Below are positions 50,733-62,779 of a stretch of 64,000 bases of DNA, one piece after another (the first letter of the stretch is position 1; every line of letters starts with the position of its first letter). The DNA is from Boletus sp. NGJ (Eukaryota > Basidiomycota > Agaricomycetes > Boletales > Boletaceae), in contig JAGTXK010000119.1 in NCBI GenBank assembly GCA_019096195.1, positions 124,001 to 188,000 of the forward strand, read 5' to 3'. The position numbers and the translations under genes are program-made. The notes under the pieces are model-generated. The model was not told where the DNA came from, made no database searches, and saw only the letters and a list, made by a program, of their open reading frames with translations.

Positions 50733-53700
50733 ATGACCACAGGCATCCCCCCCTTGCGCCGCTCGGGTCGCAATCGGACAGGGTCTATCCTCACTCAGAA
50801 CAGCCCTCCTTCCACCTCAGAATATCATGAGAGCGAGCGCTCAATGATAGACGACAATTCCCCTGTCCATGAACACGAGCATGGAATCAAGCAGGAACAG
50901 TGGAGTCGTTCGTCGAGAGGTCGCAAAGTCAAGAAAAATAACTACAAGGAGTCGGGAAGCGAAGACGATGTACTGGGTGGACTCGACCTTCAAGAGGATC
51001 ATCCCGTCAACGGAAAAGCGGAGCCTGAAATGCATGGCGATGACGACGAAGACGACGAACAACCAAGGCGGACCTTGCGCACTCGCAGGTCGCGCATCAC
51101 TCGCCCGTCGACTCGCTTCGCTTCCTCTGCTCCAGATCCACCGGGGCGCATGACCCGAGCCAAAAGTCGCGCCATTACGAAGAGTGACGAAGGTTATATC
51201 GATGAACCGCCTTCTGAGGAATCAGACGCGGATGGCTCCCTCGAGGACGCCCCCCATACGTCATCGGACTTGGAAGCCGACGCTGATGCAGAGGGAGAAC
51301 CCGACTTTGATGCTGAGGGAGAACCTGACCTCGAAGTTCAAGACGATGGACGACCGTATGCTCTCAGACAGAGAGCCAAAATTAACTATGCTATTCCTCC
51401 ACCCATCGAGGAGACAAGACCCCCACCAAAGAGCAGACCCCTCAACCGTGGCGGTGCACGTACCAGACGTGGACCAGGGTGGAGTGCTACCGGAGCGGAG
51501 TTGAGCAGGTGGATGGGCATGCCAGCTGATGATTCTGTGAGTGATCCGATGTTGTGCAATACCGTAGTTAGGAGCACTCATAAGAGGTCCTAGGACTCGG
51601 ATATTCCTACCCGCACACCCAGGAAGGGTTTTGGGACGGCTGATGGATGGATGGGTGCAGGTGCTGTTGGCGCTGGTGGCGCTGGTCTGCTGCCTGGAGA
51701 ACTGGTTGCAGCCGCCGGGACTCCATCTAATCTCGGCAAGATCGGTGACTCCGGTTCGTTGATATCCTTATCTGATATCCTTTCACTCACCGAGTACCAG
51801 TTCTCGCCGACGCTGACCCATTGGGAGTTAATCAAAATGTAACGTTCGATGAAGTCGGTGGTTTAGATGACCGTAAGGCTGCTTTCTTACGCTATATGCG
51901 AGGACTTTGTCGCTGAAATGACATGAAATAGACATTCATTCGCTCAAGGAGATGACTATCTTACCATTACTATATCCTGAAATGTTCCAGCGCTTCAACC
52001 TCACCCCTCCTCGTGGAGTGTTGTTCCATGGCCCGCCTGGAACAGGAAAAACTCTTTTGGCACGTGTACTCGCAGCCAGCTGTCGTGCCAACGGCAAGGG
52101 CATTTGTATGTCCCAAATGCTCCGGTCTTTATCCATGTAAACCATCTCATACCCTTTTGACTAGCGTTCTTCATGCGAAAAGGTGCAGACTGCCTTTCTA
52201 AATGGGTCGGTGAAGCCGAGCGCCAACTCCGGCTTCTCTTCGAGGAAGCCCGCAATTGTCAACCTAGTATCATCTTCTTCGACGAAATTGACGGTCTCGC
52301 CCCTGTTCGATCCTCCAAACAGGACCAGATTCACGCTTCCATCGTATCCACACTCTTAGCACTCATGGATGGGATGGATGGTAGGGGTCAGGTGATCGTC
52401 ATAGGTGCTACGAATCGACCGGATGCCATTGATCCAGCATTGAGAAGACCCGGAAGATTTGATCGGGAGTTTTATTTTCCTTTGCCCTCCCTTGAGGCAA
52501 GGGAGAAAATTCTTAGGGTCATGACTAGGAACTGGGAGGGGTGGGCCGGTGAACAGGGAAAGGAAAATATAAGGGGATTGGCTAAGCAAACCAAGGGTTA
52601 CGCAGGTGCTGATCTGAGGGTGAGTGGTGACGTGATGCGAAACTTATAGTGCCATATTCATGGTGATCTCCACTGGCCCCTTTAGGCGTTATGCACAGAA
52701 GCCGCGCTGAATGCTATTCAGAGGCGGTATCCACAGATCTACCAGTCTAATGATCGTCTGTTGCTCAAGCCTGAAACGATCAATGTCGCCTTTCGCGATT
52801 TCATGATATCTGTGAAGAGTATGCATCCCTCGAATATGTGTTCTTTCTTGTCTAACAACCCCTTGTCAGAGTTCGTACCGTCGTCTGCCCGTTCGTCTTC
52901 GTCGGCAGCTTCGCCGCTTCCCAGTCAGTTGGAGCCGCTGTTGGCCGTCACCCTGCAGAAGGTTAAGGATGCTATCAACAAAGTCATGCCCACGAGTAAG
53001 AAGCGGACAGCGCTAGAAGAAGCTCAGTGGGAGGATGACAACGAGGAGAGCGCGCTTGAAAGAGAGATGATGATGCAATGTAAGATCGAACCTCAGCTCC
53101 TTCGCGTATCATATCTTGATTTGGATGACAGCGATGGAGACCCTCCGAGTGTACCGTCCACGGCTTGTAGTCTATGGTCAGCCAGGAATGGGTCAAGGAT
53201 ATATCGGTGCAGCCGCATTACATTATCTGGAAGGTTACCATATCCAAAATCTGGACCTCGGAACACTCGTGGGTGACTCGACAAGAGTGAGTTTTTCATC
53301 CTATGTGCATAACCATCATCTTATTGGAATTGTGTCTTAGACCGCCGAGGCAGCAATCGTACAGTTATTCATTGAGGCCAAGAGACATCAGCCATCCGTC
53401 ATCTACATCCCATCCCTCCTCGGCTGGTGCGCTGCAGTTCAGGAGGTGGCACGTACTACCGTTCGTGCGATGCTTGACTCGCTAGCTCCAACAGATCCTG
53501 TGCTTCTACTTGCCATTGTCGATGGATCATTCTCTTCCCTCCCCCATGATGTCCGCTCCTGGTTTGGGATAATTCGGGAAAATCGTCTCACCCTTCCCGT
53601 CCCGACCAACGAACAACGCGAAGCTTTCTTCGCTGGCATCATCACGGATGTCCGCCGTCCCCCAAATCAGTTCGCGGATGGTATGAAAAGAAAGCGTAGG

Positions 53701-55438
53701 ATTCTCGAGGAACTTCCGATCGCTCCACCACCTGAGCCAAGACAACTCACCGCTGCTGAACTGGCTGTCCAGGAGGAAACCGACCAAAGAGTCATTACTC
53801 TATTGAAATACCGCCTAGGACCTATCCTCACAGAGCTGAAACGCAAATTCAAGAGATTTACAAAGAGGGCGACCGTGAATTGTTTTCACTGTGATAAACG
53901 TGGCTTCTGCTGATGAAATTCTGTTTTGCCAGGAGGAATATGAGTTTGAATTGCCTGCGCCCGGGATCACGGAAATGGAAATTATTGCTACCAATGTCAC
54001 TATCGAAGACGATCATGCTGTAGCGGAGATAATCGAGGATGCCCCTGCCCCTGTCCAAGATGTTCAAACTGAAGCGACCAACGGCATACACCCTGAACTT
54101 CAAACTGCCGAGCCACCAGCCCCCCAACTGCAAGCACAAGCGCAACTCCAAGTCCAACCTCCGACTCAGTCACGATCGCCGCCCTTGTATGACATGGACC
54201 TGGAGCGCATGCACATGGATCTCTACAAGGGTAAATACCTAACCCCACAAGACTTCCTTGACGACATACACAAAATTGTACACAACGCTGCAGCTCGCGT
54301 GCACGAGGATCATGAAAGGTTACATAAGGCCCAGGCTATGTTGATAGCTGCAGAAGTCAGTATGCAAGAGTTTGACGCTCAGTTCAAGCTTGAGTGTCAG
54401 CGGATGGCAGAGCGCGAACGGAAGCGGAGGGACGAGAGAAAGAAGGCCAAGGGAAAGAATTCCGCACAAGATGTCGGACAGAATGGGACGTATGCGCCGG
54501 GTACCAGACGGAGTGCGCGACACACTGGACAGCAGCCGGAGATGAGCATCACCGATCCTCTTCAACTTGAGAGGCGCCTCAAAAGAGCACGTTCTGGCGA
54601 CCGACCCAGCGGGTCCCCAGAGTCTAGTGAAGAAAACAAAGCGGAAGGCAGCGGGACGCCTAGGCAGCCAAAGAAGCGGCTGAGGACGATACTCAGTGAC
54701 GACGATGATCATGATCCCATTGATCTGATTGGTCCCATGACGTCGCAGCAACCGAAAACCCCGACAGTCAGGTTTGTTCATGATCGGCGAACACGTCAAG
54801 ATGAACTGCCTGTCCTTCCAGAACTATACCAGCCAGCCATTCAGCCACCAACTAACTCGTCGTCAGTCGGTGCACCATCCGATGCCATGGCAATCGATTC
54901 TCCGGCGCCACGGCGCTCAGGTTTTGACCCACTCCTCTTGAACCCGCTACCACTGGAGGAAGATATGATGCGCTCTGCGACTCTCGCCCCGTTGCTCAAT
55001 GGCATCACTTCCACTTCTGGTGGTCATAACACCTCATTGCATCCATCACCCCCGCAGACTCCTGTGCAATCACAACTGGCACCTCCACCTTCTCGGACCC
55101 CTGCCGTGCAGCCACCCCCTGATACGGATCCGTTGCCCGTTATTCCTCCTCCGCGCGAACCTACGAGATCCCCTACCCCTCTTCCAGATTTCCATGTGGA
55201 CGAAGAATCACTGCTCGACCTTCAGTATCAGCTCAAGTCAAGGACGAGCCAGCTCTCTGTCGAACAACTCGAACAACTCCGGGCCACGTGTCTCAGCAGT
55301 ATATGGAATCATAGAACAGAATGGGACAGGGATTCTCTCATTCGGGAATTGTTGGACGTACTGAAAGCGTTTCTGGATGATTGTTCTGTGGGGATGAGCG
55401 CCATTGCACCAGAATCCCCCGAAGGTCTTGCTTATTAG
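50733..55438 (+). CDS. YTA7: Abo1/Yta7/ATAD2-type AAA-ATPase with bromodomain-like region
   Basis: A chromatin ATPase that loads or removes histone H3-H4 and shapes nucleosome occupancy. The N-terminal ~270 residues are acidic and basic low-complexity ([10 protein letters not shown], acidic repeats near 51290-51340). AAA1 follows: [19 protein letters not shown], Walker [12 protein letters not shown] (52030-52062), Walker [10 protein letters not shown] (near 52270-52296), [21 protein letters not shown] with the arginine finger. AAA2 is degenerate: [13 protein letters not shown] has lost the Walker A lysine, and LLLAIVDGS replaces Walker B. Next is a bromodomain-like helical segment ([24 protein letters not shown]) without the acetyl-lysine-binding Asn motif, then a disordered tail. 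At least eight introns fit, for example GGLDD|H at about 51873-51930 and R|TAEAAI at about 53287-53340. The degenerate AAA2 is also known in Yta7. Confidence 0.92.
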
Positions 55439-55808
55439 TACTACCACGGAGGCTCATCGCCGTTGGTTGTTCTGTCGATGCTGTTTTTGTGTAGTACATC
55501 CTCGTATTTTGTGATAGATTATTCGCTTTTATATGTTTTGACAGGACCTGTAACTTAGCGGTTCTCATACTTTGTCTGCTAATCCCTCAGATCACTGAGA
55601 AATTGCTAAACACACTGGGTCCAGCTTTCACTTGACTTGCACCCCTGGTGTGATCCTTGCCCTCCGAGCCAATTGCGTCGTGCACTCGGAGTGCTCAAGT
55701 CACTGCGCGTTTACAGTAACCAGATCCATGTGCATAATGAACAAAACATATTGTGGTAAACCAAACAAAAAGAAAAATGGAACAGACAAAACGAAGAGGA
55801 AACAAGCT
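55439..55808. other. Intergenic region between convergent ATPase and RFC1 genes
   Basis: About 370 bp between stop codons. I see no gene here. Polyadenylation signals are not distinct. Confidence 0.55.
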
Positions 55809-58800
55809 TCAACGCTTTGGTCTGACCTTGCCTCTCGGCTGCTTGCTCGACTGCCCCATCATCGTCGTTGTCGTCGCATTTTTCGTCGCCTTTTTAGCCT
55901 TTGGCTTGCTCGTCGAGATGAGCTTATCCCCGGTGATATTCATGTCTGCCTCCTCCCCCTTTTTGTTTTCGTCGTCCGATGCCTCTGGTATCTCGTCGTC
56001 GACCTACCGTAACATCTCAGCGGTCGTATCACAACAATAAAAGAACAAAAAAAAAATTGGCGCACGTCAAAGGCCTCTTCAAGGTCGGGCATAGGTCCAC
56101 CCGCCAATTTCTTCGGCACCTTGCCCAAATCCATCGCCTTATAAAACGGTATGGGATGTTCGCTCGCATTGTACCTATACGCAACATCGCGGAGATCGGA
56201 TCACAGCCCCCCCCAAAAAAAAACAAATGCGCGAGGCTCACTTTTTCGTAAACGACGTCTTGGTCGACGCCGAAATCTTTTTCAACACCAGTTCGTCCTT
56301 GTTCTGGTCCAAACCGAGCTCGACGATCGTATCCCAGTCCTCGCGGGAGAGATAATACTCGTCCATGCGCTCGATGATGTTAGCAACAGCCGACTACGTG
56401 TAGGTGACATCGACATCAACGTCGCTCAAAAAGAGAGCCCAAGCAGACAGACACTTACCGATCCTTCGTCTACGAGCGGTTTCACGATACAAGGGAATAG
56501 CGCCGGAAGGTAAGACTGTCGTATCTCCGTCTTGTCGCCCGTTACCTTGAGACGCATGTGAATCTGCACTTCGCCGAGCTGACGTTGCAGTTTCCCTTGT
56601 TTCGAGTTCTGACCGAGCCACCTTGGGGATCGTTTGCGCATGAGTGATGAACAACGTTTTATATGACGTACTGCGGGAAGGTCATCTGGTTGGCTCCACC
56701 GTAACCCATGCCACCCCCATACAAGAAGGAAGCAGGTCGCACAGTCGAGCACACAGCGTGCAGCGGCATCAAAGTCCAGTGTTGCTCCGGTCTGAAAACC
56801 AGGACAGACAGGGTGGTCAGTCATCCATGTACCGAGTATCCACGATACGAACCCATGTATGAGAGCGTCTACGAGATCGGCATCAGATATCGAGGATGCT
56901 GCCTTATCCATTAATTGGAGGTGCTTCAACGTTTTCGGTGGGCCACCAAGATCTCGTGTTTTTGCGGGCTCAGTCTTGAGGTAGTTCTCCTGTATTCGAC
57001 GATGTGTGAGGTTGACCACTTGAAAATTTTGGTTCAAAGCCCACCTGAATAAATAGCGGGACGAATGAGTGGTCATGAAAATACAACTCCATCTTGTCCC
57101 CTAGTGTTTCTCTCGCTGTGTGAGAGAACATGTAAGGCCCAAGCATCTTATTCGTCACATCAAACGGTGTTAAGATGGTGTTTTTCTCGTTCATCTTGGC
57201 TCTGTAACGAGTATCAACGTGGAGCGCTGTGAGGAACCCATAGAGAACCCACAGTCCCTTGCCTTCATCAAACGTCATGGTATCGCTGGAGAGCCGCCAA
57301 GTTGAGAGCATATTCAACACTTGTCGAATGTCTGACTGTGACCCGGCGATGAGCTGATCAACGACATTTGCCGGGATCTTCATCTTCTCCCTGCACAAGA
57401 CAACGTCATTTATCCGCCTATGCGGATACAGAAGGACCTACTTGAATATGATGCTCAAGATGCGCGAACGGATCGCGGCTGCATCGGGTCTGGAATCCGG
57501 TCATGAATCGACGACGAGAACACGGTCTCTCGTGCGACATACCTTCTGAACGGAAGATTAAACGCGTTACCCTTGATGGGTTTCAACTTTTGCGCTCCAG
57601 CATCGTTGGCTATACAGATGATTGGAATCTAGGCACAGAGACGGCGGTGTCGGTCGGTGCTCCTTTTGCCTGTATGACGGTACATACCTTTGTCTTCTTG
57701 ATCAGTGCGTTCAAAGCACCGACGCCTCCCCGGTCTCCCGCGGACATACCATCGACTTCGTCCATGATGAGGCACGTCTTATCAGTGATGGTGACACCGA
57801 GCGCATTCGTCGCCTAGTGCACAAGGCGCTCAACTTCCATCTCAAGAACGCTCTACCAAAAAAAAAAAAAAAACATACCTCTTTCCCAGCCATCCATCCA
57901 TCCAACGATGAATTATTAATGTTCATGCCACTCTACAGACCAAAATCAAAATGAAAACGTGCGTCCATTGCGTCCAAAGTGCACTCGCCTCGACGAGTTT
58001 CTTGCTCCGTGCATCGCTGGCATTGAGCTCGATCGGCGTAAACCCTTCCAGTTTCGCACACAAGTGTGCGCTCGTCGTCTTGCCGATGCCTGGTGGGCCC
58101 GATATGAGCACCGCGCGAAAGATGTTCATACCGTTCTTGCCAGGCTTTTTGAAGCCTGATTTCAAGCTCGACGACCTACATCCGGCGTGGTGTGAGCGGA
58201 AAGCGTGAAGGTGGACGTGAGATGGAAGACGGTACCAATCGTGCAGCCACTGCTGGAGCTTCTCCACTTGACCCTTGTTCCCGCATATCTCTTTGAGCGT
58301 CTGAGGTGCATAGCGCGTCGTCCAGAGCTGCGACCCCAAGTCCGGTTTCGCGGCGACCCTACACGAAGAAGAAAAAAAAAAAAGGTAAACACGACGCTAT
58401 CGACACGGCACGACAAGGAAACGAAGAAAGCGGAACCGACATACCCGCCAGACCCAGACCCAACCGTGTCCTTGTCCTTGCCCTTTCCCCTCCCCTCCTT
58501 TCCCCCTTGCCCCATTTCCCGCCTCTCCAGTGCCAACGCCGCATCCCGAATCGCCTCCTTCTCCTTCTCCATCCTCTTCCGCGTCTTCTCGTCAAGCTGG
58601 GCACCCCCAGGACCGCCCGGCCCCGCCCGCGTCCCGATGAGTGCGAGAAACGCGTCCTCGGAGAGCGTCTTGATATTGTGCTTTTGGATCGCGGTGAGCT
58701 TGGACGGGCCGGCGTTGTCGCCGAGGACAACGTAGGACGTCTTGGATGATGGTTGGAGCGTGACGCGCCTATGTAGACATGATGGCGGGACGGACGGACG

Positions 58801-59081
58801 AAACCAAGGGTTATTGGGTGTGGTGCGGGGGTGGACGTGGACGAAAGGACTTACCCGCCATACCGCTTCGCGAGGTCGATGGCCTCGTCGCGCGAAAAAG
58901 AGGACAGTTCGCCGGTGAAGACAAAGGAGAGGCCGAGGAGACAGTCGGGCGATTTGGGCTCTGGGACGGTCTTGGAGCCTGGTGCGCGGGGACCAGCTGC
59001 TTTGGCGGCCTTGGAAGCGGCCCAGTTGAATTTTGCGGACGACGCGCCGACTTTCGACGTCGAGTTCTGACTTGGTGGCAT
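55809..59081 (-). CDS. RFC1: Replication factor C large subunit with BRCT domain
   Basis: The clamp-loader subunit that opens PCNA at primer ends. From the N-terminus: a basic linker (SKAAKAAGPRAPGSK), a BRCT domain (CLLGLSFVFTGELSSFSRDEAIDLAKRYGG, then RVTLQPSSKTSYVVLGDNAGPSK), and a second linker. The AAA core follows with WTTRYAPQTLKEICGNKGQVEKL, Walker A ISGPPGIGKTTSA, LNASDARSKK, and Walker B LIMDEVDGMSAGDRGGVGAL (near 57780). The RFC1 C-terminal domain has HRRIQENYLKTEP. It ends in a lysine-rich tail at 55809-55811. At least nine introns occur; several carry poly-A/T runs. The start at 59081 (MPPSQNSTSKVG) is conservative. An in-frame Met at 59135 would add LNSFF just upstream, reminiscent of the N-terminal FF of other RFC1 proteins, so the true start may be upstream. 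It is tandem with SEC63, 104 bp downstream of the SEC63 stop. Confidence 0.9.
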
Positions 59082-59185
59082 GAAAAAAGAGTTGAGAGTT
59101 GTGGACAAGAGGCAACAGATTTGAAGGTATTTCAAGTTGCACGCGCGCCGCCAATAATAAGAAAGGAATGACTGTATTATATATG

Positions 59186-61623
59186 CTAATCACTGTCACT
59201 ACTGTCATTCCCGCCATTCTCCTCCTCCTCCTCGTCCGTCGAACTGTCTTCGTCACTCTCCTCGACGACCGTAACCTTCTTCACCGACCCTCCACGCATC
59301 GCCGCCATCTGTCCAGCCAGCGAATCCTCGTCAGGATCCGAAATCTCGTCGTCGGGCGTCTGCTCCTCAGTTGCGAGCGCAGACACATCGTCGATCTTGA
59401 GCTGCATCATTCCCAAGTCAGCGTCGTCCACGTCTACGACAACAACAACAACAACAACAACAACAACACCCACCGTGATCGGTCGACAGGTCTCTTCTCC
59501 AACCAGGGTATCGCTCACAAAGTACACCTTCCACGTAAACAGCCCGACGTTAGGTGGGGCCTGGAACTGGACCTTGTAGCACCTATAGTTCCGCTCTTTC
59601 GATGCGTCTGAAAAAGGCACATCACTGATCTTGAGTGGTGGAACGACGATCCGGTTCGATTTCTCGTCGGCGAGTACGAGCCACCATCCAGGCTTGCGGA
59701 ACTGTGGCTAGACGTCAGATACACGCGCTCACAGGTTCAACTGTTGAGACATACTTCAGGCCAGTATGGAGCGTGTGCGTATCGTGCGCCGTGCATTTCA
59801 ACTTGCTCCGCATCTCCCCGGGCGTTCAAAAACTTTTCGTCAATGTCGTCATTTTTTTTCGTGGACTTGGCATCCTGCACCGGGGATGGCGCGCCAGGTT
59901 CCTTCACGCGCAGCTTCACCAGCAAGAACACAATGGATGACGGTGTGACCAGACGTTCGCCAATGACTTGGACGGTGTGTTCACTTCTGGGCGGGGGTGA
60001 CGAGAAGATACATACCTTTGAATCCCATGTCGACAATCTCCAGAGTTCCCCAGCTTTCGAGCGCTTTGCTAGCTTCCGAGGCATGCCCATTCCCGCTCTC
60101 CTTTAATTCACGCACAAACGTTGCAAGGTCTTGCTTTCCGGAACTTGAGGCCGCACTATCGAATCCTGGCAGCTGGGCTTGCGGAGTAGCTTTACCAGGA
60201 ACCAACGCCTGTATAAGGTATGCATTGAGACGGATGATGCCAAGGGCTGGCGTGAGCCAGCTCCGAGCAGACGCAATGTTCAAAAAGGCGGTCAGTAGCA
60301 TGGGTGTTTGAAGGAGTAACGATGTTTGCTCTAACGCTCACAGGTAAGTGTCAATTCGCGACGCAAGTCCAACAGGATCCCCACCTTGTTCCAGGGCTTT
60401 CGAACCGAGATCTAACCGCAAAAAGTGAGCGTAGAGCAACGCCAATGCTCGCTGGGCCTTTTTCATCATCGGCAACGGCCCTGTTCATTTGCTTCCACTC
60501 GTCACCTACTCTCTTCTCTATGTCGGCCTCTACCTTGCTTAGATCGCCCGCATTCTTGGTCCATGACTCGTACCTGAATGCACTGGCGACAACCTTGACT
60601 ATGTCGCCGAGTCCACTACCTTCCTCGACACCCTTCCAGAACCCCTCTGCAGTCTTTGCCTCGATACCGTCCTTGGTCTTTCCTCTGCTACCAAACCACC
60701 AGCGACCGACCATACCGGGAAGCAGACCACCGATGAGGACGGCGTAAATTCCCAAGACCCAGATATTATTCTTGCCCTCGACGATCCAGGAAGGCAGGGC
60801 GATACCCATGGAGACTTCTTGTCGACCGTCGGGATGACCATAGAGTTCATAGTTTCGGCGGATCGTCTCGTCTGTGAGACTGTGCCACGCGTGTTGAGTG
60901 TTGAGTGGTAAAGTAGCAGGGAGTGCTCACGCTTTGTATGCCTTGGTAATATCTACGAAGTGATTGGCAATTTGTTCGACCGTCTGGTTCACGGTCGCTT
61001 TTACCTTGTCTGGGTGACTGGACAGGCGGTTAGAACGTGCCACGCATAGCGGTGTCACGCGATACGGACTATATTTTAGAGAGTTTCCTGAAAAGCGATT
61101 TTACTTCCTTTTCCGTGGCACCCTGGCAGAAAAGATGAGTGCCGTGGGCCGTGCGGAGGATGGACAATGAGTACGTACGGCAGATATGCCCAATATTTCA
61201 TACGGGTTGTACAACTTGGTGTCGGTCTCGGTGTTGCGCGCTCTGTGCACCAAAAAGGCAAAGACGGACCAGCCAACGAGGAGGAATGCCACTCTAGAGA
61301 CAGGTCGACCAAAGAAACTGAGCGATGCATCAAGGGAGAGGCGCACCTCTTTGTGAGCTTGGGGTTGCATATCGACCGTCCGTTGGCGGCGAGGACCTGT
61401 TTTCTGCGATCGAGGCAGGGTCTGCACGAACACCCGCTGACTCGTTCTTCGAGGCGCTCTGTGCAGTAGTCAGTGTCGAGTTCGAGTGCGAGGGTGACAG
61501 GAACTCGCTTGCGGATACACGGGCGACGGAGGAGAGAGTGAGGGGGACGAGGATGATGGCGAGGACAGAGATGAGAAAGTAGGCGGCCATGTTACCGGCC
61601 TCGTCATAGTGGTAGTTGGCCAT
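59186..61623 (-). CDS. SEC63: SEC63, ER translocon J-domain protein
   Basis: An ER membrane protein that recruits the Hsp70 Kar2/BiP to Sec61 for protein import. The N-terminus MANYHYDEAGNMAAYFLISVLAI gives the first membrane span; further spans are VAFLLVGWSVFAFLVHR and ILGIYAVLIGGLLPGMVGRWWFG-type segments. The lumenal J domain is split by introns: NPYEILGIS at about 61190, and the HPDKVKATVNQTVEQIANHF segment with the HPD motif near 61005. The Sec63/Brl domain follows: LLTAFLNIASARSWLTPALGIIRLNAYLIQAL, LKESGNGHASEA, and a C-terminal block PPNVGLFTWKVYFVSDTLVGEE. The tail is acidic (EESDEDSSTDEEEEENGG), as expected for Sec62 binding. A (GTT)n run near 59434-59469 encodes poly-Val or is a 36-bp intron. 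It is divergent with CWC15, 128 bp apart. Confidence 0.93.
59434..59469 (-). repeat. GTT microsatellite inside SEC63
   Basis: About ten GTT units on the minus strand. Read through, they give a run of about eleven valines between CRPITV and DVDDADLG. The 36-bp segment starts with GT and ends with AG, and removing it keeps the frame and gives ITVDVDDADLG. Other introns here are 47-58 bp, so 36 bp would be unusually short. Confidence 0.7.
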
Positions 61624-61707
61624 GGTCGAGGAGAAACGTTGTAACGCAGCACGCGCGCGATTTTGGTCCAACCTTTTGAGCGACGTGGCCCGTGTGAAAA
61701 CTAGATA

Positions 61708-61723
61708 CGGGGGGGGGGGGGGG
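61708..61723. repeat. Poly-G run in the SEC63-CWC15 divergent promoter
   Basis: About fifteen consecutive G residues on the plus strand, between the SEC63 start (61623) and the CWC15 start (61752). It may affect transcription or be a hypervariable homopolymer; assemblies often miscount such runs. Confidence 0.7.
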
Positions 61724-61751
61724 TCCACTACGACTCTCTCTCTCCTGCACC

Positions 61752-62643
61752 ATGTCCACCGCCCACCGTCCGACATGGGACCCCGCTCAAGCAAGAAATG
61801 TCCAGGGCGGATCGAGGCAGTTCTCCGTGCGCGACATGGCTGCCCACACCAAGCTCAAGTTTCGGTAAGTACACCCGCTCTCTCGCAACACTCGCTCAAC
61901 CGTTGCGTGCGAGGTAGGCAGCCGGGGCAGACATCTACAGGTGAGGTCGCGCGGCGAGATCTTCGAGCAGACCTGCTCGCAGCGGAGGAGGAGGCGCGGA
62001 ATAAGAAGCGCAAGGCCGAGGGGAGGCCCCCCGTCGCTATCGCAGTGGTTACGGATGGGCCCGAGGACGAGGACACTGTCAAGCGGAGAAAACTGCTTCA
62101 GGAAGCGCTGGAGCTGGACAAGGATGACAACGACGAGGACGAAGAGCAAAAGGAGGCGAGCGAGGAAGAGTCGGAGGACGAGGACGAGGACGAGGACGAT
62201 ACTGACGAGCTGCTACGCGAACTCGAAAAGATCAAACGCGAACGTGCGGAAGAGAAGGCGCGCCAAGAACGCGAGCAGTTGGCGTCGCAAGCTGCCCAAC
62301 TAGGCCAATCTCAGGGTTTGAACACGACCGTTCCCGGGACGTTCTCCGTGAAGAGAAGGTGGGACGATGGTACGTGTTTCTCCTTGCCGACTTCCGCCAT
62401 GGAGGACCACACGAGTGATTTTAGATCTCATCTTCAAGAACCAGGCCATGAACCAAAGGGAAAAGTCTGGCCAGTTCGTGAACGACCTCCTGCGGACCGA
62501 GTTTCACAAGTGTGTCCCATCCTTTTGGATGTTTCTTTGTCTGACTGTCATTTACTCAGAAAATTCATGGCCAAGTTTATCAAAGTAGGTTTCGAGTGTG
62601 CAAACGGATTCAGATGCTAAGTATGTCCCTTTCCTTGCAGTGA
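61752..62643 (+). CDS. CWC15: CWC15 / Cwf15 spliceosome protein
   Basis: A component of the Prp19-associated spliceosome that helps hold the active-site RNA. The N-terminus MSTAHRPTWDPAQARN starts the family, followed by FSVRDMAAHTKLKFRQPGQTS, an acidic middle (runs of D and E near 62110-62210) and a basic coiled-coil (ELLRELEKIKRERAEEKA). The C-terminus WDDDLIFKNQAMNQ joined to REKSGQFVNDLLRTEFHKKF is diagnostic. Four introns fit exactly: 61865-61917, 62370-62424, 62510-62559 and 62585-62640. The last intron leaves only the stop codon TGA (62641-62643) in the final exon. Splicing gives 225 residues, near the family's 220-260. ATG at 61752 is 128 bp from SEC63. Confidence 0.95.
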
Positions 62644-62779
62644 TTCGTCGACGTTCCGACGGTTACATGGTACTACTTGATTAAAGTACTCCGTAGTAGC
62701 TTAGTACTGTATGTCCGACATCAATCAATTTGGTACAAATAAGCTGTACTTTGGGTAATTGCTGTTTTCAACGAGTGAC

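Noticed and set aside
59434-59473. A 40-bp SEC63 intron from GTGGGT to GTAG
   Set aside because: Its length would shift the frame; the 36-bp alternative or read-through both keep it.
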